Shown: positions 49,376 through 58,384, counted from the first letter of the stretch. The stretch is DNA of 64,000 nucleotides from an uncultured Chlorobiaceae bacterium (GCA_903994365.1 CAJEXL010000003.1:32501-96500); one strand, 5' to 3'. Notes: a model not told the origin generated them from the sequence alone. Numbers and translations are program-made.

Positions 49376-50315
49376 TTATGCTCCCACCTCTGGTTTTTCA
49401 TGACTACTCCGCCATGAATCCGGAGCAATCCAATTGTCCTGAAAAAATCGCTTTGCCCTGAGTGCGTCCACAGTTGGAGATAGAAATACCTGCACCTGCT
49501 GCACCACATCGGCAAACGAGGCCGGCAGGTATTCAAGACCAATACGTTTTCTGAAGGCATTCCATTGCACCTGCTTCTCCTCAATGAACTCTCTGGAAAA
49601 GATTTCTTTCATCTGGACGAGTGTTGTTCCTCGTTGCGCAAACGTCTGCCTGATGGCTTCTGCGAGACTGGCACCTTCGAAGTCATACTGGCGTGAGAGC
49701 ATCCAGATATCATAGAAATCTTTCATTCTGCTGTTGAGAATCCCAAGCTTGGCCATCACCTCAAACTTTTCGGCAATCATGCTTTCCCTGCTATAACAAT
49801 AGAGTTCAGCCTGAGGGAAATTCAGCAATGATGGTAACGATTCCTGTACTGGATCAGGGTAGACCTTGTCTCCAAATCCAATATCAAGCTGAATAGTCAG
49901 TCGGGCGGCATCGAGATCACCGCGAAATCGTATGCGCAATCCTTCATAGTCCGCATCTTCCGTTATCGGCTCAACGGTGATTGATTCCGGATCGAAAACG
50001 ATCCCGTCTCCTTGTTTTTCAACGGCTAAAACCTGACGGATAATGGTCGTGATACTCTCCGGGGCATTTCCTGTTTTGCCGAGCATATCGATATCCATTG
50101 TCGGTCTTGCCAAGGGAGCATGCCAGACCCTGAGCAACAATGCCCCCTTGAGAACAAAACAATCTGCGAATGAGGAAACCGACAGACGATAGAGAAAGCG
50201 CTCCATGGCATAGTATTGCAACAGCTCCTGAAAAGGCCTGTTTTCCTGTCGCACCTTGTTCAACAGCCGTTGCCTGACCGAGGCTCCGATATTTTTGATC
50301 GCTTTTGCGGCTCAC
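49376..50315 (-). pseudogene. abiEii: AbiEii-type nucleotidyltransferase toxin, frameshift at codon 4
   Basis: Toxin of the type IV AbiE system, a DNA-polymerase-beta-like nucleotidyltransferase. The body shows YYAMERFLYRLSVSSFADCF, the KGALLLRVW...RPTMDIDM catalytic region and YSRESMIAEKFEVMAKLGIL, all intact. The natural start is a GTG at 50315 (overlapping the abiEi stop as GTGA, GGAGG seven bases upstream), but this frame shifts after VSRK: the run AAAA at 50303-50306 carries one A too many. Removing one A gives VSRKAIKNIGASVRQRLLNK, continuous with the family N-terminus. As it stands, only an internal TTG (50263) gives the body, minus about 17 residues. Confidence 0.82.
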
Positions 50316-50923
50316 AGCGTTGCCTCCAGATATGGTTTCATGACCGAGGCAACACGGCACACCTCTGCATACTGCATGAGTGCATGCAGATTCTGTTTCA
50401 TTCTCTGCCGATACAGTTTGAGCGCTTCGAGCACGATATCCATTCCAATCCTGTTTCGGAATTTGAAGCAGTCGACAAGCGTCTTTTCTGGACTGTAGAT
50501 CTTCACCGGAACACCATCGAGCTGATGCGTTTCAATACCGACCTTAAAACAAGAGGGTGAAAACCGGAAAACCGTAACCGGAGGATACTCGATTCTTGGT
50601 TGTTCAGCACCTTTTTCAAGCGCAAGAGATACGCTGTGTGGAACCTGAGTGGTCATCTCGTGAAAGGAGAGTGCCGAAACCAGGCAAAGTACACCATTCG
50701 GAACCCTCAGTGCAACGGTCACAAGATCAGGATATTCGAGCTGTTTCCGCCCTTTGAGTTGGTAAATGCCTCGAGAAAGCTCTTCAAGCTCACCACTGTC
50801 ACGAAGACTGTAAATCGTTCGGGGATGAACACCAAGACTGATCGCTTCCCGGGTACGGATGAGGCCCCCCTGGGCAAGAATAAGAGCTTTGGCCTTATCT
50901 GCAACTGTACTTTGTTGTGACAT
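50312..50923 (-). CDS. abiEi: AbiEi-type antitoxin/transcriptional repressor
   Basis: 203 residues. N-terminal winged helix (ALILAQGGLIRTREAISLGVHPRTIY) followed by the AbiEi antitoxin domain (FSPSCFKVGIETHQLDGVPV, YSPEKTLVDCFKFRNRIGMD). It represses its operon and counters the AbiEii toxin without direct binding in the known type IV systems. A palindromic operator lies directly upstream. Confidence 0.92.
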   Translation of the reverse strand: MSQQSTVADKAKALILAQGGLIRTREAISLGVHPRTIYSLRDSGELEELSRGIYQLKGRKQLEYPDLVTVALRVPNGVLCLVSALSFHEMTTQVPHSVSLALEKGAEQPRIEYPPVTVFRFSPSCFKVGIETHQLDGVPVKIYSPEKTLVDCFKFRNRIGMDIVLEALKLYRQRMKQNLHALMQYAEVCRVASVMKPYLEATL

Positions 50924-50932
50924 TTTTCATAC

Positions 50933-50978
50933 GGATAGAAATACCATACATTATGCATAAGTATAGGTATATTTATCC
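50933..50978. promoter_or_regulatory. 46-bp palindromic operator upstream of abiEi
   Basis: GGATAGAAATACC and GGTATATTTATCC are inverted repeats (11 of 13 matching) centred on the perfect palindrome TTATGCATAA at 50951-50960; all share the same axis. It begins 10 bp from the abiEi start. Known AbiEi proteins bind inverted repeats in their own promoter, so this is the expected autoregulatory site. Confidence 0.65.
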
Positions 50979-51185
50979 TAACCAACAATAGACCAGAGAC
51001 GTATCGAAAAAGGCTCAGGGAAATTTTCACACCTCCTTCCTCAACCTTTGAGCGACCTTTGAGCCGTTCACTGCAAATTACCTGAACTGGCTGAACGACA
51101 TTGTATTGTTATTGCGAAACCGTATCATTACAAATGGAGCCAAGGTCTCCCGTCACAGTATCATGAACCTCAACTTTAAGCACTG

Positions 51186-51977
51186 ATGCTTTTCAGAGTC
51201 ATGTCCGACATCCATAACGAGTTCTGTCGAGAAGAGAGCAGCGAGGACTGGCAGGTTCCAGAACTTGCCGAAGACAATGAATCCGTACTCATCCTTGCTG
51301 GAGATATCGGACTGCTGAGCAGAAAACAGACATGGTTCGGCTTTCTTTCGCAGTGCTCAAAGCAGTTCAGGGCTGTTTTTGTCATTGAGGGCAATCATGA
51401 ATGGTATCACGGCAACATCGAGAAGCACTCCTGGCCGAACGCCATCGCCGAGCATGGATTTCACAACGTACATACCGCTCCGCTCATTTTGGAGGAGCAA
51501 AAAATCGCCATCATCGGTACAACGCTCTGGACAGACTTTTTTGGCGGCAACCCCATCGCCATGTTCGATGTCAGTCAGGGCCTCTATGACTATCGCCTGA
51601 TAAAAGTCGGAGCCGATTATCACCGGTTACGGCCAGAGTACCTTCTTGCTCTTCATCACAAACAGAAAAAAAGGCTTTTTGAAGATGTCGATCACTATAC
51701 GAAACTCGGATATACCTTGATTGTGGTCACCCATCACCACCCATCAATGCAAGGAATCGCACCTTGTTACAGGAATGATCTCCTGAATGCAGCATACGTG
51801 TCAGACCTTGAAAAAGAGGTACTCTCCCATAAAATAGAGTACTGGATCTGTGGTCACTGCCATACCGCCATGGAGTATTCAATCGGCGAGACCCGAGTGA
51901 TCTGCAATCCCAAAGGATATCCTCACGAATACGGCAACGGTTTCGATCCGCTCAAAACTCTTAACGTTCTGAGTTAA
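51186..51977 (+). CDS. Calcineurin-like metallophosphoesterase
   Basis: 263 residues with all metallophosphoesterase motifs: SDIHNE, LAGDIG, GNHEWY, VTHHHPS and CGHCHTAMEY. Two metal ions would be bound by these Asp, Asn and His residues. Substrate unknown (phosphomonoester, phosphodiester or nucleic acid). It has an intact frame and no partner gene, between the AbiE locus and a decayed type I restriction locus. Confidence 0.9.
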   Translation: MLFRVMSDIHNEFCREESSEDWQVPELAEDNESVLILAGDIGLLSRKQTWFGFLSQCSKQFRAVFVIEGNHEWYHGNIEKHSWPNAIAEHGFHNVHTAPLILEEQKIAIIGTTLWTDFFGGNPIAMFDVSQGLYDYRLIKVGADYHRLRPEYLLALHHKQKKRLFEDVDHYTKLGYTLIVVTHHHPSMQGIAPCYRNDLLNAAYVSDLEKEVLSHKIEYWICGHCHTAMEYSIGETRVICNPKGYPHEYGNGFDPLKTLNVLS

Positions 51978-52219
51978 CATTTGGAGATTGACCAAATGAG
52001 AGATGCAATGCCCGCGGATTGCTGAAATGTTCATGCCATAACGCCTCAATTCTTGACTTATTATTTACGACCAATTTTTGAAGATGTTGTAACTCTTTTG
52101 AGTAGAATCCTTTATTATAAGCAATGCTCTTGAAGAACCACAGCAGATCATTGAAATGCTTGTTGGAATAGAGGGGCAAAACAAGTCAATGACCATCTTT
52201 TGAACATGGGAATAAAATT

Positions 52220-52709
52220 ATGAACATTGGACTGTCCCGTAACAACGCTTACCAGAGCCTCCTGGATCGTATTTCCGAGGTTTACACTTCAGGACAAGGC
52301 CGAGCGCTGCAATCGGTCAATAACGTCATTACCGAAACCTGATGGCAAATTGGCCATGACATCGTGGAATTTGAACAGGGCTGCAAAATTCGTGCCGAGT
52401 ATGGTAAAGCCCTGCTCTCTACCCTCAGTCGTGATCTCACCCTTCGTCATGGCAAAGGATTCAGCAGGAGCAACCTTATTAACATGAGGCTTCTTTACCG
52501 CAACTATCAAAAAGGTCAGAAGCCTTCTGACTTATTGAGCTGGTCGCATCATAGGCATTATTCTTACTCGTCACAAGGATGAACTGCTCGTGGAGTATGC
52601 TACGTACAAAATGAACAGTCAGCTCTTTGTCCAGAAATATCAACTCTACCTGCCTGATCGGGAAGAACTTCGCAGGGAATTGGAGTTCGCCGATGGAGGT
52701 GGCGAATGA
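52220..52709 (+). pseudogene. YhcG/DUF1016 PDDEXK nuclease, decayed
   Basis: The conceptual product starts MNIGLSRNNAYQSLLDRISE and continues through IGHDIVEFEQGCKIRAEYGK and LTLRHGKGFSRSNLINMRLL, the N-terminal half of the DUF1016 family, but the Trp-containing stretch is preceded by an in-frame TGA (at the ET*WQIG position). After SDLLSWSHH the frame shifts and much of the nuclease domain is missing; only the tail ELLVEYATYKMNSQLFVQKY and LYLPDREELRRELEF remains. Such genes often lie inside type I restriction operons, as here. Confidence 0.82.
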
Positions 52710-52795
52710 TAAGGCCAGGATACAAGCAGACTGAGGCAGGATTGCTTTCACAAGAGCTTTCAGGTGGTGCTGACAAATCTCTATGCTCATCTTGA
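52706..52795 (+). pseudogene. hsdS: N-terminal scrap of specificity subunit HsdS
   Basis: ATG overlapping the yhcG stop (ATGA) opens MIRPGYKQTEAGLL, the usual first residues of many HsdS proteins (RPGYKQTEVGVIPEDW type), then diverges and stops after 29 codons. A remnant of a specificity gene lost by deletion. Confidence 0.5.
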
Positions 52796-52987
52796 TGATT
52801 ATCGGTGAGGCTCTATCGACTGGCAGGAGAATACTTCAGATAAAACATTATCTTCATCGTCTGGAGAGCATTCAAAAGAGGGGCTGATCTTTGGTTCTGT
52901 CACATTTTGATGACGCTTTAAACCTCATTGTAAGAGACCAGCAGGTACGAACCACAACGTAAAAGCCAACGCACCACAGAACCATTC

Positions 52988-53503
52988 ATGAACCACAACG
53001 GAAGCAACATAGAATCACGACTTTGGGCGGTGGCCGACGAACTTCGGGCCAACTCAAAGCTGAAATCGTCGGAATCCTCTGTTCCGGTTCTTGGTCTGGT
53101 CTTTTTGCGATTTGCCGACCACAACAGCGCCCCATGCTCTCCAGCCGTCGGGGACATCATTGTCATCACCGACGAAGCTCACCACAGCCAGTACGACACG
53201 CTGGCGATGAACATGCGTGCCGCTCTCCCGAACGCCTCTTTCTTGGCCTTTACAGGAACTCCGCTGATTATCGGGGAGGAGAAAACCCGACAGGTTTTTG
53301 GTGAGTACATCAGCGTTTATGACTTTCAGCAGTCGGTGGCCGATGGCGCAACCGTTCCTCTCTATTATGAGAACCGTATCCCTGAACTGCAACTGGTCAA
53401 TGAGAACCTCAACGAAGATATGGAGCGTCTGCTCGAAGCAGCAGAGCTCGACGAAGCGCAGGAGAAGAAGCTTGAGCGGAATTATGTTCCTACTCTTCCG
53501 TGA
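52988..53503 (+). pseudogene. HsdM-HsdR deletion chimera
   Basis: One open frame of 171 residues formed by two genes. Residues 1-45 ([34 protein letters not shown]) are the N-terminus of an HsdM. From [20 protein letters not shown] on, the sequence is the helicase core of an HsdR: DEAH box, then [12 protein letters not shown] and [17 protein letters not shown]. The methylase catalytic domain, any hsdS and the HsdR nuclease domain are missing. The reading ends after KKLERNY in foreign sequence. Confidence 0.85.
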
Positions 53504-53681
53504 CCTGTTCTTCTTCTTCTCTTATTGTATCTGCCTTGTCTTTTACCGTATCCAAATGATTTAGGTATTTCTGGAATTCTTTCTCCCCCAGAGCTTTGGC
53601 TTCTTCTTGAAATTTCTGGATAAAGGATTCATCAACTGATTTAATTTTCATTTTGATAGTGGTTAATCGTTGGAGTTTCAT
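53490..53681 (-). CDS. Small charged helical protein, 63 residues, unknown
   Basis: Reads [20 protein letters not shown] then a strongly helical, charged tail ending [14 protein letters not shown] precedes the ATG at 53681; a second ATG lies at 53651. It occupies DNA that separates the two halves of the decayed hsdR, and its 3' end overlaps the chimera's stop region. No family recognised; an antitoxin-like or phage-type small protein is possible. Confidence 0.4.
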   Translation of the reverse strand: MKLQRLTTIKMKIKSVDESFIQKFQEEAKALGEKEFQKYLNHLDTVKDKADTIREEEEQVTEE

Positions 53682-53813
53682 GCCTTCGTTGATCCCAACC
53701 TGAGCGATTTTGCATAAAAAGCTCCCATCTTAGAGGATAAAATTTTATTATAAAATGTGTTAGATTGTGATTACAAATCAAGATCACACAACACTCGGTA
53801 GGTTGAGAGCTTC

Positions 53814-53954
53814 ATGGCGAAAGATACCAGCAATTCAGAGAAAAAGAAAGAACAAATTCAGGCAATCCAAGCAACAGATGACCAGTTAATGATCAAGTCG
53901 TACCTAAGCCTTTTTCCATCCATCTGCGAAGCATTCAGCACTTTCCAATCATAG
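53814..53954 (+). other. Short ORF or gene fragment, 46 residues
   Basis: ATG at 53814 gives MAKDTSNSEKKKEQIQAIQA and stops after STFQS. In another frame just after, HFPIIARLLGKLRKN also looks coding, as if a frameshift split one small gene. An AT-rich stretch with TATAAAAT lies upstream. Not recognised; sits in the insertion between hsdR fragments. Confidence 0.3.
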
Positions 53955-54010
53955 CACGCCTGCTCGGCAAGCTGCGCAAAAACTAAACAAGGGTCTACCG
54001 ATTCCAGTGT

Positions 54011-55172
54011 TGTTCGACCATTTACCTCGACAAGCCGATGCGCAACCACACTGATGCAGACCATTGCCCGCGCCAACCGGGTTTTTCCTGACAAGGTGAG
54101 TGGCCTGATTGTCGATTACTCCGGAGTGTTCCCTAATCTGGAGAGAGCGCTTGCCATTTATGGTGTGGGCAAGGGCGGCAAGAAGCCGGTTGAAGACAAA
54201 TCCGCATTGGTTGCGGCATTACAACAAGCTTTGGAAGAGACCAGGAGCTTGTGCACACAACAGGGCGTGACCCTGGCCTCGATCCAGAATGCTGAAGGGT
54301 TTTCGCGTGTCGAACTGCTTGACAATGCCGTCGAGGCGCTGATTGTCTCAGAGGAAGTCAAGCGACGTTATCTTGACCTGGCCAATACCGTCCAGCGGCT
54401 TTACAAGGCAGTATTGCCCGACCTGCTGGCTCATGAGTTTGCTGCTGAAGTATCGCCCATCAAGGTCATTGCTGATAAAATTCGTGCACTGGTTCCCTCA
54501 GACATTACACAGGTGATGGAGCAGGTGGAAGCACTGCTTGATCAGTCGATTGCAACCGAAGGCTATTTTATCAGAGAGGTGAGCGATCCGTATAACGATG
54601 AACAATTGATTGACCTCAGCGCCATAGATTTTGAAAAGCTGGCAGAAAAGTTCAAAACCAGTCGAAAGCGAACGCTCAACGAAAAACTCAAGGGAAGTGT
54701 AGGGCAAAAGCTGATGGCAATGGTACGACTCAATCGGACTCGGATGGATTATCTCGAACGGTTCCAACAAATGATTGCGGCATACAATGCGGGAAGCCTC
54801 AATCCCGAAGAGTTTTTCCGGCAACTGGTTACTTTTGCCCAGAGCCTGAATGAAGAAGAGAAACGGGGAGTGAGCGAACAGTTAACTGAAGAGGAGCTGG
54901 CACTTTTTGACCTGTTGATGAAACCCCCGATTGAGATGAGCGAAGCTGACCGGGAGAAGGTGAAAGCTACCGCAAAGGAGTTGCTTGTGACACTCAAGAA
55001 CAACAAACTGGTGCTTGATTGGCAGAAGCGTCAACAGGCGCGTGCAGCGGTGAGGGTGGCCATTGACAAGCTGCTGGATGACCACCTGCCAAGAGCCTAC
55101 ACCCCGGAGCTGTTCAGACAGAAATCAACAGCGGTGTTCCAGCATGTTTATGATGCCTATTATGGTTCATGA
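54011..55172 (+). pseudogene. hsdR: C-terminal remnant of a second HsdR
   Basis: Homology starts in one frame with STIYLDKPMRNHT (54011-54049), loses the frame by missing bases, and resumes at MQTIARANRVFPDKVSGLIV (ATG 54054) to the HsdR C-terminus QKSTAVFQHVYDAYYGS. The 372-residue part is a clean EcoR124-type C-terminal domain, and belongs to a different HsdR than the remnant at 40091. Without motor and nuclease domains it cannot restrict DNA. Confidence 0.85.
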
Positions 55173-55204
55173 CGCAGCGTGTATGTGGCGGCGTGAGTGT
55201 GCAG

Positions 55205-55315
55205 ATGAAATCAGAACAAATTATTAACCTTATGGACTATCTGAACTATAACCGTGAAGAACGGGATTTATGTTCGCATCTCTTCAGACTTTTTCTTGAA
55301 AATCAAACACGTTGA
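55205..55315 (+). pseudogene. N-terminal gene fragment, 36 residues
   Basis: MKSEQIINLMDYLNYNREER followed by DLCSHLFRLFLENQTR and a stop. It has the look of a gene's beginning cut short (acidic/aromatic helix pattern), but the family was not identified. Directly after the hsdR remnant. Confidence 0.3.
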
Positions 55316-55411
55316 GGGCCGCTTCGGAAGTTTCTTGGCATGAAAGCCACAAATCCATATATTCATATCAATAGTGTTAATACCATTACACTTCAACTAT
55401 TAAAGGGATTT

Positions 55412-56095
55412 ATGGATAAAATGACCGCGTTACTTGACCTTGCCATCAAGCGAAAACAAACCGAACCTCGTCCAGGATCAACTCGGATCGGCGATTACCA
55501 GCATGGAATTTATGAATGTGATTATGTATCTCCTTCCACCAAAGGAGCCTGTAAGGTAAATGCCAATATTTTTTTGCTGTTACAGGATTGGAGCTCACAC
55601 AATGACATGAGTAAGTCGGTCATCGATCTTGAAAGACAAAAGCTTGAATTAAAGTATGGATATACCCCTAATCAACCTACGAATATAAAGTTAACCGAGC
55701 TGCTCAAAACGTATTTTTCCGTTGAAATTTCTGATACCTATGGGACAAATTTGTATCCCTATATCAAATCAGACGATATGAGTTCGTCTATTTTGCAGGA
55801 AGATTTAGTATGGGCGGCGGAGCAATTTGCTTTGCCCCAAATCAAAATTGTAGAGCCGAAGCTGGTCATTTGTTTTGGAAAAGTCACTTTCAATGCAATA
55901 AGAACGGCTTGTGATGAGAAAGAGGTTGACACTGTTGAGGAGGGAATAAATGCGTTTTTCCCTTTCCATAATTCAATGGTCTGGTTACAGGCGCATCCTG
56001 GATTTTACGGGCAGCAGAGTCGAAATCGAGGAGGAGTGGATAAAGTTAATCCTGACTGGGAAAAAATGGCTGAATATTTTCATTTGTTGCCCTGA
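55412..56095 (+). CDS. Uracil-DNA-glycosylase-like protein
   Basis: 227 residues from the ATG at 55412, which has AAAGGGA upstream; the frame reaches back to 55340 without a ribosome site. The pattern NANIFLLLQDWSSHN, later KLVICFGKVTFNAI and WLQAHPGFYGQQSRNRGG, follows the uracil-DNA glycosylase superfamily layout (active-site loop, central FGxxA/T strand, HPx leucine-loop position), with Gly in place of the usual Ser in HPS. Activity is not certain. It may act on damaged or modified DNA, in keeping with the defence surroundings. Confidence 0.55.
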   Translation: MDKMTALLDLAIKRKQTEPRPGSTRIGDYQHGIYECDYVSPSTKGACKVNANIFLLLQDWSSHNDMSKSVIDLERQKLELKYGYTPNQPTNIKLTELLKTYFSVEISDTYGTNLYPYIKSDDMSSSILQEDLVWAAEQFALPQIKIVEPKLVICFGKVTFNAIRTACDEKEVDTVEEGINAFFPFHNSMVWLQAHPGFYGQQSRNRGGVDKVNPDWEKMAEYFHLLP

Positions 56096-56178
56096 CCTAA
56101 ACAAGGAATTGTTCAAGCATCAGGCAGTCACCTTTTATGCACGGGTGAAAAGCAACTCAATGGTTGATGGAGGAATTG

Positions 56179-56453
56179 ATGAAGATGGCTGTTGTTCCTG
56201 TTGCATTTTTCGGCCAGCTCAAGCCGATGAAGGGGCTCGGACAACCTCAATCAAGTCTGAAAACTCGAACGAGATACAGAATTGGCGGCAACTGCGAAGG
56301 GGGATGTCTGAGCATGACGTGGAGCGCATACTGGGGAGTCCTGAAAAGGTCATAGTCAATAAGGTCTTCTGTAACTGGTATTACAACGACACAAGCGGCG
56401 CAGTCAACTTCAATGCAGAATCCGGAAAGGTTGAAGGATGGAAAGAGCCATAA
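56179..56453 (+). pseudogene. Small exported BamE/SmpA-like protein, frameshift in signal peptide
   Basis: The ATG at 56179 has a strong GGAGG site and begins MKMAVVPVAFFGQ, a signal-peptide-like start, but the mature domain is in another frame: QADEGARTTSIKSENSNEIQ then WRQLRRGMSEHDVERILGSP and VFCNWYYNDTSGAVNFNAES, a SmpA/OmlA-type beta-alpha domain. The frame switch falls near 56212-56220. Probably a recently broken periplasmic protein or a read error. Confidence 0.55.
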
Positions 56454-56548
56454 TGGGGTAGCGTCAGAATACGGATAAATCCTACGCTAAAGGATTTATC
56501 AAGTATATAAAATCAATCAGATTTCGGGTCGCCTCCGATCGGCGAAAC

Positions 56549-56839
56549 CTACACTGCATCTCTATCAAAGTTCTGAGCTGTATGAAAAATTGTAAGAATC
56601 GTCACAATATTGTTACGAACAGTATAAACCACAAGGTATGGAGTATCTGAAAACAGGAGTTCTCGTGTTCCCATCAGACGACCTGGTTTGCCGCTATCCG
56701 GGTATTTGGAAAGCTGGGTCGCAGTTTTTTTGATAATTGTAAGAATGACTTTTGCTGCTGCTGCCGGACTTTCGTGAGCGATATATGCCTCAATTTCTTC
56801 GAGACGGGCTTTGGCCTTGTTAGTCCACTGTACCTGCAA
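56549..56839 (-). CDS. RelE/ParE-family toxin
   Basis: 96 residues starting at a TTG (56839) with a strong GGGAGG site six bases upstream; a second TTG at 56860 has none. QWTNKAKARLEEIEAYIAHE, YPDSGKPGRLMGTRELLF and PYLVVYTVRNNIVTILTIFH are the ParE/RelE hallmarks. It overlaps the antitoxin gene by 20 bases in another frame. ParE members poison gyrase, RelE members cut mRNA; sequence here does not decide. Confidence 0.88.
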   Translation of the reverse strand: MQVQWTNKAKARLEEIEAYIAHESPAAAAKVILTIIKKTATQLSKYPDSGKPGRLMGTRELLFSDTPYLVVYTVRNNIVTILTIFHTAQNFDRDAV

Positions 56840-57071
56840 TTTTTCCCTCCCAGTGTTCAATCATTTTTTCGTGAGAGATAACCTTCCCATCTTCAAGGTC
56901 ACGCAGACCGTCCTGAATGCTTTTGAGCTGCCATTCGTTCAGAGCGAGGTACTGATTGAGAGCTTCTTCGATAACAAAGGTTTTTGTCCTTCTGGTTGCC
57001 ACAGCAAGTTGTTCAATCCTGTTTTTGGTGCTCGCAGGAATTTTAAAGCTGACTTGATTTCGTGGTTCCAT
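56820..57071 (-). CDS. Ribbon-helix-helix antitoxin
   Basis: 83 residues from the ATG at 57071. The N-terminal QVSFKIPASTKNRIEQLAVA with RTKTFVIEEALNQYLALNEW is a CopG/Arc-type ribbon-helix-helix; the tail binds the toxin. The inverted repeat GTATT / AATAC at 57125-57141 could be its operator. Translationally coupled to the toxin downstream. Confidence 0.88.
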   Translation of the reverse strand: MEPRNQVSFKIPASTKNRIEQLAVATRRTKTFVIEEALNQYLALNEWQLKSIQDGLRDLEDGKVISHEKMIEHWEGKIAGTVD

Positions 57072-57149
57072 TTGTTTAGCTGGTGATAACATGCCGTCTC
57101 CATACTATGTGTTTATATTTCAAAGTATTCCGATAAAATACCAATTATG

Positions 57150-57200
57150 AAAAGAGGAATCAAGATTAAATTACGGGATTGGCACACCGTTCGGCAAAAG
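57150..57200 (+). repeat. Diverged direct repeat R1, left copy
   Basis: 51 bp, about 40 of 51 identical to 59366-59416; best conserved part GGCACACCGT. The two copies lie on either side of the PmeII restriction-modification genes. Confidence 0.55.
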
Positions 57201-57285
57201 GTACAAAAACACCCAGCGAACCTTCAAGCCTGGAGTACTCCTCACGTTTCTTCTCTGATACATTTGGTGCCAGCCTGATCCACAT

Positions 57286-57320
57286 ATTTCGATGTACAAC
57301 AAACAAGCTCACTCCACTCT
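57286..57320 (+). repeat. Diverged direct repeat R2, left copy
   Basis: 35 bp, 28 of 35 identical to 60241-60275; core AAACAAGCTCA. Same order R1-R2 on both flanks of the restriction locus. Confidence 0.5.
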
Positions 57321-57351
57321 ACAGGCATTGTCTTTAACGTTATGCCGTCAC

Positions 57352-57610
57352 GTCACGGAACGGGGCGTGGCCATGCTCTCAGGAGTGCTGCGGCGCGAAA
57401 CAGGTCAAACGCAACAGCAAACGATTTCCTGAAGATTTTATGTTTCAGCTTTCCGATAAAGAGGTTGAACTTCTCCTATCGCAAAATGCGATACCATCCA
57501 GAATGCACCTTGGAGGCGCATTGCCTTATGTTTTTACGGAACAAGGTGTTGCTGGAATATCGGGTGAACTGACCCGCAATAGAGCGATTGAATTTAGCAT
57601 TGCTAATTAT
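57352..57610 (+). pseudogene. ORF6N-domain (KilA-N type) gene remnant
   Basis: 57352-57396 encodes [16 protein letters not shown], the end of an ORF6N domain; 57401-57610 then reads [20 protein letters not shown] and [20 protein letters not shown], the middle of another copy. Two partial copies joined out of order point to deletion between related genes. ORF6N proteins are phage-type DNA-binding proteins. The frame continues antisense to the restriction gene without homology. Confidence 0.6.
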
Positions 57611-57634
57611 GCTAACATTTTGCACGACCCTTCA

Positions 57635-58384
57635 TCAAATTATCCGTGTATGGATCGCAGAGGAATTGAAGGCCACCAGCTTGTGCCAGTTGATAGCGCC
57701 ACTGTCGTCGCAATACTCAATACTAAATTGTCGGGTAAATTTATTGACCATCCGGCCATAGGAGTCCTGAAACTCTTCGTTTTTTTCCTGGGCCTTGTGA
57801 CCCAGCGGGTCGATAAGCTCGGTGTAAAGATTTGAATCTGAAGAGATAAACTCCCAAAAGGTCTGGCCGCAATACTTGAAATAGTCACCCTGATCCGAAG
57901 TGGTGTTTTTTCCGTAACAGCAGCCATTGACGGCAACAACCTGAATCCCTGAGTTACTCGTCCGCAACGTCTTTGCCGCAGTCTTGAAGTCTGACTTCAT
58001 TTTGGCAATCTGGCTGCTGTTACCCCAATTTGGCCCCGACTTGATATTGACAATAAAGCGCTTTCCCTCCTTGTCAAATTCAAGGTCAACGCCCGCAATT
58101 CCGGATTTCCATCCGCCATACACTTTTTCATTGATAAAAATAGCCAGTCCTTCCAGCCAGTCCCCAAAAATCGTCTCCTCATTTGATGAAATATGGGCAT
58201 CAACAAGGCCCCTTACAATCTCTTCGGCAGTTTGAACATACTTTGCCTTGAAGAGGTAAGGATTCTTTCTTTTCAGTACTTTCGACAGGCTCAATTCATC
58301 AAGGGTTGCAATTCTTTTCTGATGAAAGGTGCCGATGTGCTCTTCAACGTACGTCGAGACGTCGTTCAGAATAAGTGGTGTCAT
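57635..58384 (-). CDS. Type II restriction endonuclease, PmeII family
   Basis: 249 residues. [56 protein letters not shown] and [20 protein letters not shown] follow the PmeII-type endonuclease family. A PD-(D/E)XK-like core is seen as GVDLEF...[16 protein letters not shown]. The ATG at 58384 has GGAGGAG just upstream, inside the end of the methylase gene (41-base overlap), so expression is coupled to the protective enzyme. The recognition site cannot be read from sequence. Appears intact. Confidence 0.83.
   Translation of the reverse strand: MTPLILNDVSTYVEEHIGTFHQKRIATLDELSLSKVLKRKNPYLFKAKYVQTAEEIVRGLVDAHISSNEETIFGDWLEGLAIFINEKVYGGWKSGIAGVDLEFDKEGKRFIVNIKSGPNWGNSSQIAKMKSDFKTAAKTLRTSNSGIQVVAVNGCCYGKNTTSDQGDYFKYCGQTFWEFISSDSNLYTELIDPLGHKAQEKNEEFQDSYGRMVNKFTRQFSIEYCDDSGAINWHKLVAFNSSAIHTRII

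Noticed and set aside
51961-52179. 72-residue minus-strand ORF starting at TTG
   Set aside because: Protein-like stretch (HFNDLLWFFKSIAYNKGFYS) but no ribosome site, no family recognised, and it overlaps the metallophosphoesterase end; kept only as a possible fragment.
53858-54094. 78-residue minus-strand ORF
   Set aside because: Lies across the junction of the insert and the hsdR remnant; the plus-strand reading explains its right part better.
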